Part shown: one piece after another, positions 1 to 8,941 of the stretch
Layout of the letters: each line of letters starts with the position of its first letter
Position numbering within the stretch: the stretch's first letter is position 1
Assembly: GCF_026672275.1 (NCBI RefSeq)
Contig: NZ_JANQCD010000020.1
Location: 29,860 to 93,859 of the forward strand
Origin: Marinifilum sp. D737
Lineage (GTDB): Bacteria; Bacteroidota; Bacteroidia; Bacteroidales; Marinifilaceae
DNA: 64,000 bases
Reading direction: 5' to 3'
Notes under the pieces: generated by a model
What the model was told of the DNA's origin: nothing
Seen by the model: the letters and a program-made list of their open reading frames with translations, nothing else
Databases searched by the model: none
Program-made: the position numbers and the translations under genes

Positions 1-2
1 AG

Positions 3-557
3 GTATTAAAAGTATCCTTAAGAATGTTGCCCCTTTTCGAGGCAATGGAAAAATCCTTAATGGCAACCATTAACACCATTGGAGAAAAGATCCTTCACAT
101 CAGGGAAATCATTGAGCAAAACGAAAAGAAAGCCGAAAGCTGGATAGCCATTTTAAATGACTTCTGGGTAGATCTTGACCATTTTATTTCGGTAAACAAG
201 ATTATAAGCAAACAGGTAGATGTTGCCGGAGTTAGGGTAAGACAATTTGAGCGGGTGGATTTTAATGTAAATCCGATTCATGATGATGCTCCGCTTTGGT
301 TGGATCATGCCATTGAACTGATGAAAGAACAGCTTCAGTTGCTTGCCGAAATTGATTGTTTGCAAAAGCAAATTGAGATTCTGGAAGAGGAGTTAATGGA
401 AGTGAGAGCTCGGGTGAAACTGTTTGAGAATCGTAGGATTCCCAATGCAAAAATGGCCATTCGAAAAATCGGACAGAAATTGCAAGATGATGAGCGCTTA
501 ACAATTGCAACTGCAAAAGTGGTTAAAACCAAAAAATTAGAGGAGGCAGTATCATGA
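3..557 (+). CDS. ntpD: V-type ATP synthase subunit D (5' end outside window)
   Basis: This is the central-stalk rotor subunit D of a V/A-type ATPase, which couples the cytoplasmic A/B catalytic head to the membrane ring. The frame stays open to the first base of the window, so the ATG at 24 is probably internal and the N-terminal part of the usual roughly 200-residue protein is missing. What remains is almost all helical and charged, with heptad-like Leu/Ile spacing, as expected for the long coiled coil of subunit D, and a C-terminal Arg/Lys-rich segment. The stop overlaps the start of subunit I by four bases (ATGA), so the two are translationally coupled. Subunits E, A and B are expected just upstream of the window. 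The call rests on coiled-coil character plus operon context. Confidence 0.85.
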   Translation, partial: VLKVSLRMLPLFEAMEKSLMATINTIGEKILHIREIIEQNEKKAESWIAILNDFWVDLDHFISVNKIISKQVDVAGVRVRQFERVDFNVNPIHDDAPLWLDHAIELMKEQLQLLAEIDCLQKQIEILEEELMEVRARVKLFENRRIPNAKMAIRKIGQKLQDDERLTIATAKVVKTKKLEEAVS

Positions 558-2371
558 TTACAAAAATGAAAAAGTTACTCTTGTTCCTGCCCAATTCGGA
601 AAGAGACATCAATACGAACCTTACCATTTTAGGTGAACTGGGTATGGTACACATTGCTCCTTTTCAGTTGCCAAAAGATGGCTCAATTGATAAAGTTAGT
701 AGTCGTGTAAAGCAATTAAAAAAGGCAATCCGGATTCTTGATCGATACAAGAGCAAGGAAAACCATCAAATTGCCAATATGAATCGAATCGATAAGCTGG
801 CGAAGGATGAAAATGCTTTGCTGGAAAAGGTGTTGAGTACAGAGAAGGAATATCAGAATCTGTTAAGAGAAAAAGAGCAATTGAATGAAAACCTGAATTG
901 GTTTAAGGATTGGGGAAATATTGCATTAGATGATTTTAAGTTATTGCAAGAAAAGGAAGTTTTCGTTCGATTGTATTTGGCTAAGGATAAAGATGTAAGA
1001 TCTATTTCGGAACAGGAGCAGATTTCCATTGTTGGGAAATTAAACGAGCTGTATCAAATTGTTTTTGTATCAGAAAATAAAGATCAGAGATTAAATCTTA
1101 CCGAAGTTAAGCTTCCTGAACATGGAAAAAATGAGGTAGTGGATCTGATCAATCAAAATAATGCCATCATTAAGCAATGTGAAGAATTGCTTACTACCCT
1201 TTCTCAACATCAAACTGTTCTTCTAAAAGTTTTGGCAGATGAAAGCAAATGTTTGGATCTAAAAAAGGTAGCGTTTAGTGGCCAAAAGTTAGATGAGCAA
1301 ATTGTTTATTGGAAAGGCTATATGCCCGAAGAATCGGTTGAAAACCTGATTCGGATAGCTGAAGACAATTCCTGGGGATATGTAATTCAGGATCCCAATG
1401 ATGAGGAAGCAGACGAAGTACCCACTTTATTTAAAAGCTCGAAATGGGCCGAAAAGATTAAGCCTGTAATGAATTTTATGGGTTTGGTTCCGGGTTACAA
1501 AGAGCTTGATGTATCGAAGGTATTCATGATCTTCTTTACCTTTTTTACAGGAATATTGGTTGGTGATGCCGGATATGGACTAATTTTTCTGCTGATTACC
1601 TTTTTGGTACATCGCAAAAAGAAATTTGCTTCCATTATCGAATTTCAATTGATGTATACGCTTTCAGCATCCATCATGATCTGGGGAATTTTAACGGGTA
1701 CCTATTTTGGTTCTGAGACCATTGCTGAAATATCAATTTTAAATCAGTTTAGAATTGAGAAAATCGCAAGTTTTGGTGGCGACAGTATTTTCATTCAAAA
1801 ATTGATGTTTGTGATTGGTGCCATTCATTTAAGCATTGGGCATCTGCAAACTGCATGGAAATACAATAATAGCATTAGAGCAATTGGGCAATTGGGCTGG
1901 GTAGCCATTATATGGGGATTATTTGGAGTCGTAAACCATTTGGTACTGGGATTGGAAGCTCAACCCGTTACACCCTATCTATTTGCTGCAGGTATCAGTA
2001 TGGTGGCTTTGTTTTCCCATACAGGTTCAAATTTCTTTAAGGGAATGCTTTCTTCCATAGGAAACCTGCCCCTTAGCATTATCAATGGATTCTCGGATAT
2101 CATTTCTTACATCAGACTTTATGCCGTTGGATTATCGACAGTGTTAATGGCTACAAGTTTTAACAATATGGCCATTGGCGATGGTGTTACAACCATAGCA
2201 TCAGGTATCAGTGCAATAATCGTTCTGATATTGGGTCACGGACTAAATATGGTTCTTGCAGGCATGGCAGTATTGGTGCATGGTGTACGATTAAACATGC
2301 TGGAATATGCCGGACATGCTAATGTTGAATTCTCAGGAAGAGAATTCAAACCTTTCAAATTAAAAAAGTAA
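554..2371 (+). CDS. ntpI: V-type ATP synthase subunit I
   Basis: Subunit I (the a-subunit equivalent) forms the peripheral-stalk anchor and the ion half-channels of V/A-ATPases. The 605-residue product has the family architecture: a cytoplasmic helical region over about residues 1-320, then about seven membrane segments starting near VFMIFFTFF. The motif SYIRLYAVGLS near residue 520 holds the conserved membrane Arg that faces the ring Glu during rotation. The length is typical for short bacterial forms. It starts at an ATG overlapping the subunit D stop, preceded by a purine-rich AGAGGAGG sequence, and is followed 26 bp later by subunit K. Whether the enzyme pumps protons or sodium, or makes ATP, cannot be read from this subunit. 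Confidence 0.95.
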   Translation: MITKMKKLLLFLPNSERDINTNLTILGELGMVHIAPFQLPKDGSIDKVSSRVKQLKKAIRILDRYKSKENHQIANMNRIDKLAKDENALLEKVLSTEKEYQNLLREKEQLNENLNWFKDWGNIALDDFKLLQEKEVFVRLYLAKDKDVRSISEQEQISIVGKLNELYQIVFVSENKDQRLNLTEVKLPEHGKNEVVDLINQNNAIIKQCEELLTTLSQHQTVLLKVLADESKCLDLKKVAFSGQKLDEQIVYWKGYMPEESVENLIRIAEDNSWGYVIQDPNDEEADEVPTLFKSSKWAEKIKPVMNFMGLVPGYKELDVSKVFMIFFTFFTGILVGDAGYGLIFLLITFLVHRKKKFASIIEFQLMYTLSASIMIWGILTGTYFGSETIAEISILNQFRIEKIASFGGDSIFIQKLMFVIGAIHLSIGHLQTAWKYNNSIRAIGQLGWVAIIWGLFGVVNHLVLGLEAQPVTPYLFAAGISMVALFSHTGSNFFKGMLSSIGNLPLSIINGFSDIISYIRLYAVGLSTVLMATSFNNMAIGDGVTTIASGISAIIVLILGHGLNMVLAGMAVLVHGVRLNMLEYAGHANVEFSGREFKPFKLKK

Positions 2372-2397
2372 AAATCAACAAATAAAACTTTAAAAAC

Positions 2398-2856
2398 ATG
2401 ACTTTATTAACAGTAGTATCAGGATTTGGTGGACACGCAATCGCTTTAGGAATCGCAGGAGTTGGATCGGCAATTGGAACAGGAATCGCAGCAATGGGTG
2501 CAATGGGGCTATGGAAACAATCGATCAAAGACAAAAAGAAACTTCCTTCATTGGCTCTTGCAATGGTGGGTATGCCATTGAGCCAGGTAATTTATGGTAT
2601 GATTTTCATGAATTCGATGATTGGAGCCAACCTTAATCCTGATAGTTATGGCAATCAAATGATTTGGGCATTTTTCGTAGGTCTTGCCATTGCAGCATCA
2701 GCTATTATGCAGGGAAAAGTTGGAGCTGCTGCTTGTGCTAACCTGGCTGTAGACGATAAACAAGGATCGGGAATGTACATCGCCGCTATGGGGGTTATCG
2801 AAACCGTAGCTCTACTTGCAATGGTATTTGGAATGGGTGGCATTCCAAGTGTTTAA
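2398..2856 (+). CDS. ntpK: V-type ATP synthase subunit K (rotor ring proteolipid)
   Basis: This is the membrane ring proteolipid of the V-type ATPase. The 152 residues form two tandem Gly/Ala-rich helical hairpins. The second hairpin carries Glu135 (GVIETVALL), the ion-binding carboxylate, whereas the equivalent place in the first hairpin has Gln63 (PLSQVIYG). One carboxylate per four-helix protomer is typical of V-type rings. It is the last gene of the operon: the stop codon itself forms part of a small palindrome (2854-2873), followed by a repeat element and a terminator-like hairpin. Confidence 0.95.
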   Translation: MTLLTVVSGFGGHAIALGIAGVGSAIGTGIAAMGAMGLWKQSIKDKKKLPSLALAMVGMPLSQVIYGMIFMNSMIGANLNPDSYGNQMIWAFFVGLAIAASAIMQGKVGAAACANLAVDDKQGSGMYIAAMGVIETVALLAMVFGMGGIPSV

Positions 2857-2873
2857 TACCACCTATGGTATTA
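2854..2873. repeat. short palindrome with TAATACC/GGTATTA ends
   Basis: TAATACC at 2854-2860 pairs with GGTATTA at 2867-2873 around a six-base loop, and the TAA is the stop codon of subunit K. The same terminal sequences bound the longer intergenic elements at 2891-3036, 4815-4944 and 15695-15803, so this looks like a minimal or solo end of that family. Confidence 0.6.
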
Positions 2874-2890
2874 ATAAAAACTCAATAATT

Positions 2891-3036
2891 AATACCGATT
2901 AGTTGCTAAGTTTACTCACTTATTTCGCTACACTCATGACTGAGTGTTAGCAATCTATCGGCACTATACCCATGACTGAGTGTTAGCAATCTATCGGCAC
3001 TATACCCATGAGTAAATTAACATCTAAAATGGTATA
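2891..3036. repeat. intergenic miniature repeat element, copy 1, with an internal 36-bp tandem duplication
   Basis: The element runs from AATACCGATTAG to AAAATGGTATA. It contains two perfect 36-bp tandem units (2935-2970 and 2971-3006) beginning CATGACTGAGTG and ending CACTATACC. The element at 15695-15803 matches it along its length but has one unit instead of two. The size, intergenic location and matching ends resemble a MITE or REP-like family. No protein is encoded. Confidence 0.75.
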
Positions 3037-3038
3037 AA

Positions 3039-3075
3039 AAGGCCAGGTCAAGCTTATTGCTGATTTGGCCTTTGT
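3039..3075 (+). terminator. rho-independent-like terminator after the V-ATPase operon
   Basis: A 12-bp stem (3039-3050 with 3061-3072, including two G-U pairs, core GGCC/GGCC) closes a 10-base loop and is followed by a T-rich stretch (TTTGTTGTAATATATTTT). It lies about 180 bp after the subunit K stop. Confidence 0.6.
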
Positions 3076-3079
3076 TGTA

Positions 3080-3310
3080 ATATATTTTCTAGTGCCAATA
3101 GAATATGTAGGGTTTTATCGCTCTATTGTCCTCTAGCTGGACGGGCGCCCTTCTTATTTACTTGCAATTACCATTTTTAAAAATCTTGCATGCTACAATG
3201 GCTTCCTTGAATAGCACGAGCTTTCCAACTCGAGCTTTTCGAATGCAAAAGATTTCCCGTTGCCTCACGAATCTCTTCCAGATTCCTTCGACAGCCAAGC
3301 ATATAAAAAA
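3080..3310. other. intergenic stretch, no supported gene
   Basis: About 230 bp between two terminator hairpins. An open frame exists at 3126-3329, but its translation is low-complexity, runs into the next terminator and has no recognisable domain, so I do not call it a gene. Nothing else is evident. Confidence 0.4.
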
Positions 3311-3312
3311 AA

Positions 3313-3350
3313 CTGAGAGCATCACTTGAAGTGATACTCTCAGGGCTTTT
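3313..3350. terminator. bidirectional terminator
   Basis: A near-perfect 14-15 bp stem (CTGAGAG...CTCTCAG, 3313-3343) has GGCTTTTTGTTTTTT on its right and an A-run on its left, which becomes a T-run on the minus strand. It can end transcription of the M18 aminopeptidase gene (minus) and any read-through from the left. Confidence 0.75.
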
Positions 3351-3391
3351 TGTTTTTTATGTTCTTTTGGTTGTTAAGAAAATCAATTTTC

Positions 3392-4693
3392 TTACAGTCC
3401 GAAGAAATAAGTAAATACCTTGCGAACGTAGGCATTGTCTTCTACTCCACCTGTTTCGCGAACCGAGTGCATTCCGAACATTGGGTTACCGATGTCAACG
3501 GTACGAATATCAACCTGTCCTGTTGAAACATTACCTAGTGTACTACCTCCAACTAAGTCGGAACGGTTCACAAATTTTTGGTAAGGAACATCGGCATTCT
3601 TACACAAGGTTTCGAATACTGTACCCGAATCACCATCGGTAGTATATTTTTGGTTAGCGTGGATCTTGATTACCGGTCCTTTGTTGATGAACGGACGGTT
3701 TGTAGGATCGTGCTTCTCACCAATGTTAGGGTGTACAGCGTGAGCCATATCTGCAGAAATCATGAACGAGCTGTAGATGGCACGGTGCAATGCTTCCATA
3801 TCTTTACCCAATTTGAAAACAATGCGCTGCAAAATGTGACGCAATACCGGAGAACCTGCTCCCTGCTTGGTAACACTTCCCACCTCTTCGTTATCGAAAA
3901 TGGCAAGCATTTGGGTTTTCTTTGAATTACCAACCGACAATAAAGCTTTTAAACCTGCATGAGCCATTGCCAAATCATCCAAACGTGGTGAAGAAATAAA
4001 CTCATCATTCAATCCAAAGATGCATCCTTTTTCAAGCTCAAATAAGTTTACGTCAAAATCGATAATTGCTTCAGCATCAATCTTCAATTCGTTGGCAATC
4101 AATTTCACCAAACAATTGTCCTTTTCCATTTCTTCCGTAATCATAGAAAGCAATGGAAGCATATCTTTTTGCTTGTTCAAAGCAACACCATCGTTCACTG
4201 CACGGTTCAAGTGAATTGCCAGATTAGGAATCACCATCAACGGACGATCAATCTTCACATACAAATGCTCTGGATGCAAAGGATCGTTTGATTTTACTGA
4301 TACACGACCAGCAATGGAAAGTGGACGATCCATCCAAGTATTTAGAATCGGACCACCGTAAACTTCTGTATTTAATTTGATATAGTTTCCTTCAACTTCA
4401 ATTTCAGGATTTGGTTTGATTTTAAAACCAGGTGCATCAGAATGAGCACAAATCATTTGGAATCCTTCCTCTTCAATCTCTCCTGTTCCAATTTGAAAAG
4501 CGAAAATAGCTGATCCATTCTTTGTTGTAAAGTACTTTCCTCCCTTTGCAACTTCCCATTCTTCGCGAAGATCTAACTCCTGAAAACCAGCCTCATTTAA
4601 CTCCTTTCTGATGTTATTAACGGCATGGTAAGTACTCGGACTTCCATGAATAAAATCGATTAATTCTTGTGCTTGTTGTTTTGAATTACTCAT
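3392..4693 (-). CDS. M18 family aminopeptidase
   Basis: A cytoplasmic co-catalytic zinc aminopeptidase of family M18 (aspartyl aminopeptidase group), which removes N-terminal, often acidic, residues from peptides. The 433 residues match the family length. Visible metal-site motifs are AHSDAPGF (His84, Asp86), FDNEEVGS (the catalytic Glu-Glu pair, about residue 270) and SADMAHAVHPN, with the C-terminal GGSTLG region also typical. It is a single-gene unit: its own promoter lies at 4731-4760 and the bidirectional terminator sits just beyond its stop. Substrate preference is inferred from the family. Confidence 0.93.
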   Translation of the reverse strand: MSNSKQQAQELIDFIHGSPSTYHAVNNIRKELNEAGFQELDLREEWEVAKGGKYFTTKNGSAIFAFQIGTGEIEEEGFQMICAHSDAPGFKIKPNPEIEVEGNYIKLNTEVYGGPILNTWMDRPLSIAGRVSVKSNDPLHPEHLYVKIDRPLMVIPNLAIHLNRAVNDGVALNKQKDMLPLLSMITEEMEKDNCLVKLIANELKIDAEAIIDFDVNLFELEKGCIFGLNDEFISSPRLDDLAMAHAGLKALLSVGNSKKTQMLAIFDNEEVGSVTKQGAGSPVLRHILQRIVFKLGKDMEALHRAIYSSFMISADMAHAVHPNIGEKHDPTNRPFINKGPVIKIHANQKYTTDGDSGTVFETLCKNADVPYQKFVNRSDLVGGSTLGNVSTGQVDIRTVDIGNPMFGMHSVRETGGVEDNAYVRKVFTYFFGL

Positions 4694-4730
4694 AGTGTAT
4701 GTTTTAATATTGTCTTCGAAATTTGAGTTT

Positions 4731-4760
4731 CAAATCTACATTATTTTTTAGGTTTGGCAA
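4731..4760 (-). promoter_or_regulatory. Bacteroidota-type promoter of the M18 aminopeptidase gene
   Basis: On the minus strand this reads TTG, 19 bases, TAGATTTG. That matches the Bacteroidota primary sigma-factor consensus (TTTG about -33, TAnnTTTG about -7). The predicted start of transcription lies about 30 bp upstream of the ATG. Confidence 0.6.
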
Positions 4761-4814
4761 GTACTTTAGGCACTATATGAATTCATTTTTCGCTCAATAG
4801 TTTTATATTTGCTC

Positions 4815-4944
4815 TAATACCGATTATTAATTATAATGCGCCATTTGTTCATTCACTCCAAATGCCTAACTAATTATGTATCGGCATTTCATTTTAATAT
4901 TTCACAGTTTCGCCTAAGCTCACTCTGAAATTTAAATGGTATTA
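4815..4944. repeat. possible third, diverged member of the intergenic element family
   Basis: It shares the ends of the other elements (AATACCGATTA at 4816, AATGGTATTA at 4935-4944), an internal ATCGGCATT, and a similar size. The remaining interior does not align well by eye. It lies between the divergent M18 and exonuclease-like genes. Confidence 0.45.
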
Positions 4945-4970
4945 TCTGATTACCCTAATAAAAACTAACT

Positions 4971-6269
4971 ATGACAAACGATCCAATACTGGAACTTTAT
5001 AATCATCAATTTGCCATTATCTCACTCGAAACAACCGGTATTTCGCCACAACATGGCGATCATTTGGTTGAACTGGCTATACAAACGGTGAATTGGAATG
5101 GTGAATTACTGGACAGTTACGAAACATTAGTGCATCCAGGAAAAGACATTGAAGGCTTTCAAATTCACGGCATAACCGATGACATGGTGAAGAATGCTCC
5201 TTCGGCTTCGGAAATTGTTCCTGATATCCTTTCTCGCTTAAATGGCAAAACCCTGGTAGCTCACGATTTTGATTTTGCTGTTCGCTTTTTAGAACCAATT
5301 CTAAATGGTAACATGCCTAAATTGGAAGGTATCTGTACCTTAAAATTGTTCGACTTGGTGGCTCCGGATTCGGGTCTGCGTCGATTGGAACAACTGTGTA
5401 CTTATTACGATATTGAGTTTTCGGTACGCCATTCTGCCAAGTCTGATTCTTTGGCAACGGCCAAGCTTTTCTCCATACTGAAGAATCTATACGCTCAGCA
5501 AAACGAGATTGAAGATTTCGTTGAAAACTTCCTTCACCTGACTAAAATTGAAGATTGCCCGAAAGAGCGCAATATTTTCATGAAGCGAAAGGAAGCTAAA
5601 AACATCGCCAACATCCAGAAAAACAAACTTTACGATTTACTAAACAGGTTAACTTCAAGTGCTGGAGATTCTGTTCCTGTACGTCAGTATTTGAATGTTT
5701 TAGATCGTGCTTTGGCAGATCGTATTTTGGAAGAGAAAGAGATTTTCTCTTTGGTAGATTTGGCAACAGACTACAAACTCTCGAAAGAACAGGTGATGGA
5801 AATTCATGAGGAATACTTGCGCAAGCTGATTCGCATTTACCTTTTGGATGAAATTTTAACAAATGCCGAAATGGATGATCTTCATTTGGTCTCCGATTTG
5901 CTTTGCATTCTTCCCAAAGAATTGGATTTGTTAATTAAATACGAGCGCACCAAAATTCCAATTACCACACCTGGCGTTCAAAAACAATTGAAATCATTGA
6001 CGGGAAAGAGCGTTTGTTTCTCTGGTCACCTCAATTGTAAGATCAACGGCCAACGAATCGATCGTGAATTGGCTCAACAGTTGGTAAAAGAACGTGGACT
6101 GATCGTGAAGCGAGTGGTATCTAAAAATGTAGATTACCTTATCACTGCTCATGCTGAACAATTCTCTGGAAAAGGTCGCAAGAACCGAAAAGCCATGGAA
6201 TATCATGTAAATGTGATAGATGAGAAGATCTTTTGGGAGATGATAGGTGTAGTTGTAGACAATGAATAA
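4971..6269 (+). CDS. DnaQ-like exonuclease fold fused to a BRCT domain
   Basis: The first about 170 residues form a DEDDh (DnaQ/RNase T superfamily) domain. Most catalytic positions are present: Glu20 (SLETTG), Asp101 (AHDFDF), His154 and Asp159 (HSAKSD). The first metal-binding Asp of the D-x-E motif is Ser18 here, which would be expected to cripple or change activity. Residues about 170-340 are a helical linker. Residues about 343-430 are a BRCT domain (SVCFSGHL start), the arrangement seen in proteins acting at DNA nicks or in repair. It stands alone between a repeat-bearing intergenic region and a bidirectional terminator. A role in DNA repair or processing is inference. Confidence 0.85.
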   Translation: MTNDPILELYNHQFAIISLETTGISPQHGDHLVELAIQTVNWNGELLDSYETLVHPGKDIEGFQIHGITDDMVKNAPSASEIVPDILSRLNGKTLVAHDFDFAVRFLEPILNGNMPKLEGICTLKLFDLVAPDSGLRRLEQLCTYYDIEFSVRHSAKSDSLATAKLFSILKNLYAQQNEIEDFVENFLHLTKIEDCPKERNIFMKRKEAKNIANIQKNKLYDLLNRLTSSAGDSVPVRQYLNVLDRALADRILEEKEIFSLVDLATDYKLSKEQVMEIHEEYLRKLIRIYLLDEILTNAEMDDLHLVSDLLCILPKELDLLIKYERTKIPITTPGVQKQLKSLTGKSVCFSGHLNCKINGQRIDRELAQQLVKERGLIVKRVVSKNVDYLITAHAEQFSGKGRKNRKAMEYHVNVIDEKIFWEMIGVVVDNE

Positions 6270-6291
6270 CTATCAATTACCAATGAATAAT

Positions 6292-6316
6292 AAAGGCGCG
6301 AATGATTCGCGCCTTT
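6292..6316. terminator. bidirectional terminator
   Basis: A perfect 11-bp stem AAAGGCGCGAA/TTCGCGCCTTT with a three-base loop lies between the converging exonuclease-like and nitroreductase genes. Confidence 0.8.
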
Positions 6317-6326
6317 GTTATTATTC

Positions 6327-6947
6327 TTAGTCGATGATCAGATCTTCCATCTTCATTCTCTTTCTGGCTTTTGGATGTTCATCAGGATAACCAATTGGTA
6401 ACACCGCTACCGGATACAGGTTCGCACCCCATCCAAACAGTTCGCCAATTGCTTTCTCATCTATTAACCTCATCCAACAGGTTCCTAAACCAAAATCCAA
6501 TGCTCTCAAAGCAATATGCTCTACTGCAATCGCGATATTAAATGCTACTGACTTGGCTAAATCTTCCTTTTTTAATAATGATTTTGCTTTTGTCGTTTTA
6601 TTCAAGATTTCACAAATCTCATTATCGAAAGCTCCTATTTCTCCCAGATCCTGAACTCCTGAAACACGACCATCAATGTAGCCCTGAACATCTGCACAAA
6701 TAACCAAAACAACTGGTGCTTGACTCACAAATTTTTGATCATATGAATATTCCTGAAGCTTTTTCCTGGTTTCGATATCTCGAACGATTTTAAATCTCCA
6801 TGGTTGGGAGTTACATCCTGAAGGAGCAAGCCTGGCTGCCTCCAACAATTCCATTAAAATCTCATCTGAAAAATCATCAGGCTTAAATTTGCGAATACTT
6901 CTTCTTTCTTGAATGGCCTTTTTTGTACTTAGCTCTCTATATTTCAT
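6327..6947 (-). CDS. nitroreductase family protein
   Basis: An FMN-dependent oxidoreductase of the nitroreductase superfamily that uses NAD(P)H to reduce nitro compounds, quinones or related substrates. The 206 residues start with the typical RRSIRKF phosphate-binding motif at about residue 15 and APSGCNSQPW near residue 42. A later GLGTCW segment is also family-typical. The natural substrate cannot be told from sequence. A TAnnTTTG-type -7 element (minus strand, 6977-6984) lies about 30 bp upstream, so it is likely transcribed alone. Confidence 0.92.
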   Translation of the reverse strand: MKYRELSTKKAIQERRSIRKFKPDDFSDEILMELLEAARLAPSGCNSQPWRFKIVRDIETRKKLQEYSYDQKFVSQAPVVLVICADVQGYIDGRVSGVQDLGEIGAFDNEICEILNKTTKAKSLLKKEDLAKSVAFNIAIAVEHIALRALDFGLGTCWMRLIDEKAIGELFGWGANLYPVAVLPIGYPDEHPKARKRMKMEDLIID

Positions 6948-6976
6948 CTGTGTGTTTGCTATTTTTTTAAGGCTGG

Positions 6977-6984
6977 CAAAACTA
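6977..6984 (-). promoter_or_regulatory. putative -7 element for the nitroreductase gene
   Basis: The minus strand reads TAGTTTTG, matching TAnnTTTG. No clear -33 TTTG is seen at the right distance, so support is partial. Confidence 0.35.
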
Positions 6985-7059
6985 ATAATAACAGATTAAA
7001 GTATTTAAACTTTTAATGAGAATTTAATAAATCCGAGACAGCTCCTACATATTGAGAAG

Positions 7060-7074
7060 CTCACTGGGAGTGAG
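7060..7074 (-). terminator. weak hairpin after the 24-kb cluster
   Basis: CTCACT/AGTGAG with a three-base loop lies just past the stop of the last cluster gene. There is no good T-run on the minus strand, so termination here is uncertain. Confidence 0.3.
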
Positions 7075-7078
7075 AGTT

Positions 7079-8899
7079 TCAAGCCTCTTCATTCGCAATT
7101 ATTAATTCGTAATTCGTGATTGATTTATGCACTTCATTCAATGCAGAGCTTGCAAATACCAATGGATACATATCCTCAAAGTACCAAAGTGAGGCAAAAT
7201 ACAATCCTATTGGAGTAGCTTTGATATCATTCAAGTCATTAGGAAGGTGAAGATGTAACCACTGCAATCCATTGTTTATTTCTTCCTGATTTTGAATAGA
7301 GGCCAAAGCTCGCACTGCCAAAGAAGTTTCCTCAATGGTAGAGATTAGGCTCGCGTTTCCTCCCCATCCACCATCTTCATTTTGAACAGATTGCAGAAAG
7401 GCAATAGCTTTGTTTTTAACTTCACGTAATCCTTTTAAAACATCTGGATTTAAACCACTTATAGAATACAGCACTATTGAAGTTCCATATACAGGATTTT
7501 CATGCTGCAAATCGTCCTCATTTCCAAACCATAGGGGTAACCATGAACCATTATCGAATTGTGAATTCTGCAAATACCTCCATGCTTTCTGAATACATTT
7601 ATCCACTTTGTTTCTGGTCTGAGCATCCAATTTATCTCGCCAAAGAGATAATGCTTTTATGGCATGTGCCGCAATATCAGGACAGGAACAGTCGAAAGGC
7701 AATTTCCCCCAACCTCTACAAAAGGTAGGCAAGCCTCCATCATTATTCTGAAGTTCAATTAACCAGTTCACACCATTCTTTATTGCCTCAATGGGAATAT
7801 CCTGGTATTCATTCAATTTATGCAATGCAATCAATGCCCCCGAGGTATCATCAGCATCCGGCACTCCTCCTTGTAAATGAGTCCATGCCCAACCTCCTGG
7901 TTTTGCCTTTGTAAATGGATGAATATTCTTTAACTGGTAATCCAGGTAATAAGAAACAAGTTTCTCTCTATCAGCCATTTCAGACAAAACATTATGATCC
8001 AATGCATTTACAGATAATGATGTTACCCAGGTAGCCAAATGAGTATCAATAGGCCAGGATCCATCCTCACGAATGGAATGTTCCAAAAAGTTTGCTGCCT
8101 TTTTACAAACTTCAAGTTCTCTCTCTCCAGCTCCAATCAAACTCATTAATACAAATCCCGTTAAAGGTGCAGCTTCTAAAAAGCCACCATTGCCAGGCTG
8201 TTTTTCCGATAGTATTTGTAGAACTTTTGGTTTTACCGATTGGTTTAACTTCTTTGTTAGCTTATTCTGTTTACTATGCTTTGCTTTTACCAGGCCAATA
8301 GCAATCAATGCCGGAATGGCATAGCTAACCACTGATAAATTCAAAAACTTGAAAAGCTGATCGGGAAATACAGCCATTTGAAATGGCAGTTGTGGAACCA
8401 ATTTCCACCCATTTTCTCCCAATCTTCCTGACAGTGCACACATGGAAAGAATCGGTACCGAAAAAGTTTGATCGCTTTGATAATGGTTAAGAATCGCTGT
8501 ACTTATTGATTCAGGATCTAATTTCTTCAAACGATCAGTCAACCAATTCTCGGCATTTTGAATGCATTCAGCAAACTCAGGACGATCTTTGGCAATGGAA
8601 AAACAAGCCCATGCAAGCAAAGTAGTACTCAAATTACTTTTACTTCTTATGGTATCGCCCCAGGCACCATCTAAATTGGCATTCTGAGCCAACCAGAACA
8701 GCCCTTTGCTGATTTGAGTACCGTATTTCTTTTTATCGTATTTCCATAATGCAAAAACCGCTACGGCAGTTGACAGGGCACTACTGGATAATTTTCCATC
8801 CCAGTATCCATTTTCATTTCGAAGGGAAAGGATATGATCATCAAGTCTTTCTTTTAGATTTTGAATGTGGTTGTAATTGGAAATCATGATATGGTTCAA
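7079..8899 (-). CDS. squalene-hopene-cyclase-like class II terpene cyclase
   Basis: A 606-residue alpha6-alpha6 barrel protein of the squalene/oxidosqualene cyclase superfamily. The class II protonation motif D-x-D-D is intact (PDADDTS, residues 347-353), close to its position in hopene cyclases, and several QW-like repeats are visible (DGAWGD, NNGSWLPLW-like and DGGWGG segments). Such enzymes start ring closure of a linear isoprenoid by protonating an alkene. Product and chain length are unknown. It is the last gene of the cluster, 42 bp after a prenyltransferase-repeat gene and downstream of a polyprenyl synthase fusion, which suggests all three act on one isoprenoid. The last about 20 residues (NYELIIANEE region) look like translated intergenic repeat DNA, so the original C-terminus may have been altered. 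Confidence 0.85.
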   Translation of the reverse strand: MNHIMISNYNHIQNLKERLDDHILSLRNENGYWDGKLSSSALSTAVAVFALWKYDKKKYGTQISKGLFWLAQNANLDGAWGDTIRSKSNLSTTLLAWACFSIAKDRPEFAECIQNAENWLTDRLKKLDPESISTAILNHYQSDQTFSVPILSMCALSGRLGENGWKLVPQLPFQMAVFPDQLFKFLNLSVVSYAIPALIAIGLVKAKHSKQNKLTKKLNQSVKPKVLQILSEKQPGNGGFLEAAPLTGFVLMSLIGAGERELEVCKKAANFLEHSIREDGSWPIDTHLATWVTSLSVNALDHNVLSEMADREKLVSYYLDYQLKNIHPFTKAKPGGWAWTHLQGGVPDADDTSGALIALHKLNEYQDIPIEAIKNGVNWLIELQNNDGGLPTFCRGWGKLPFDCSCPDIAAHAIKALSLWRDKLDAQTRNKVDKCIQKAWRYLQNSQFDNGSWLPLWFGNEDDLQHENPVYGTSIVLYSISGLNPDVLKGLREVKNKAIAFLQSVQNEDGGWGGNASLISTIEETSLAVRALASIQNQEEINNGLQWLHLHLPNDLNDIKATPIGLYFASLWYFEDMYPLVFASSALNEVHKSITNYELIIANEEA

Positions 8900-8941
8900 T
8901 TTAGCAATTGGTTATCTCTTTCATAAACGGGGTTGTCTTAA

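Noticed and set aside
3126..3329. 67-codon frame between two terminators
   Set aside because: Composition is not protein-like, it runs into a terminator stem, and it has no homology I recognise.
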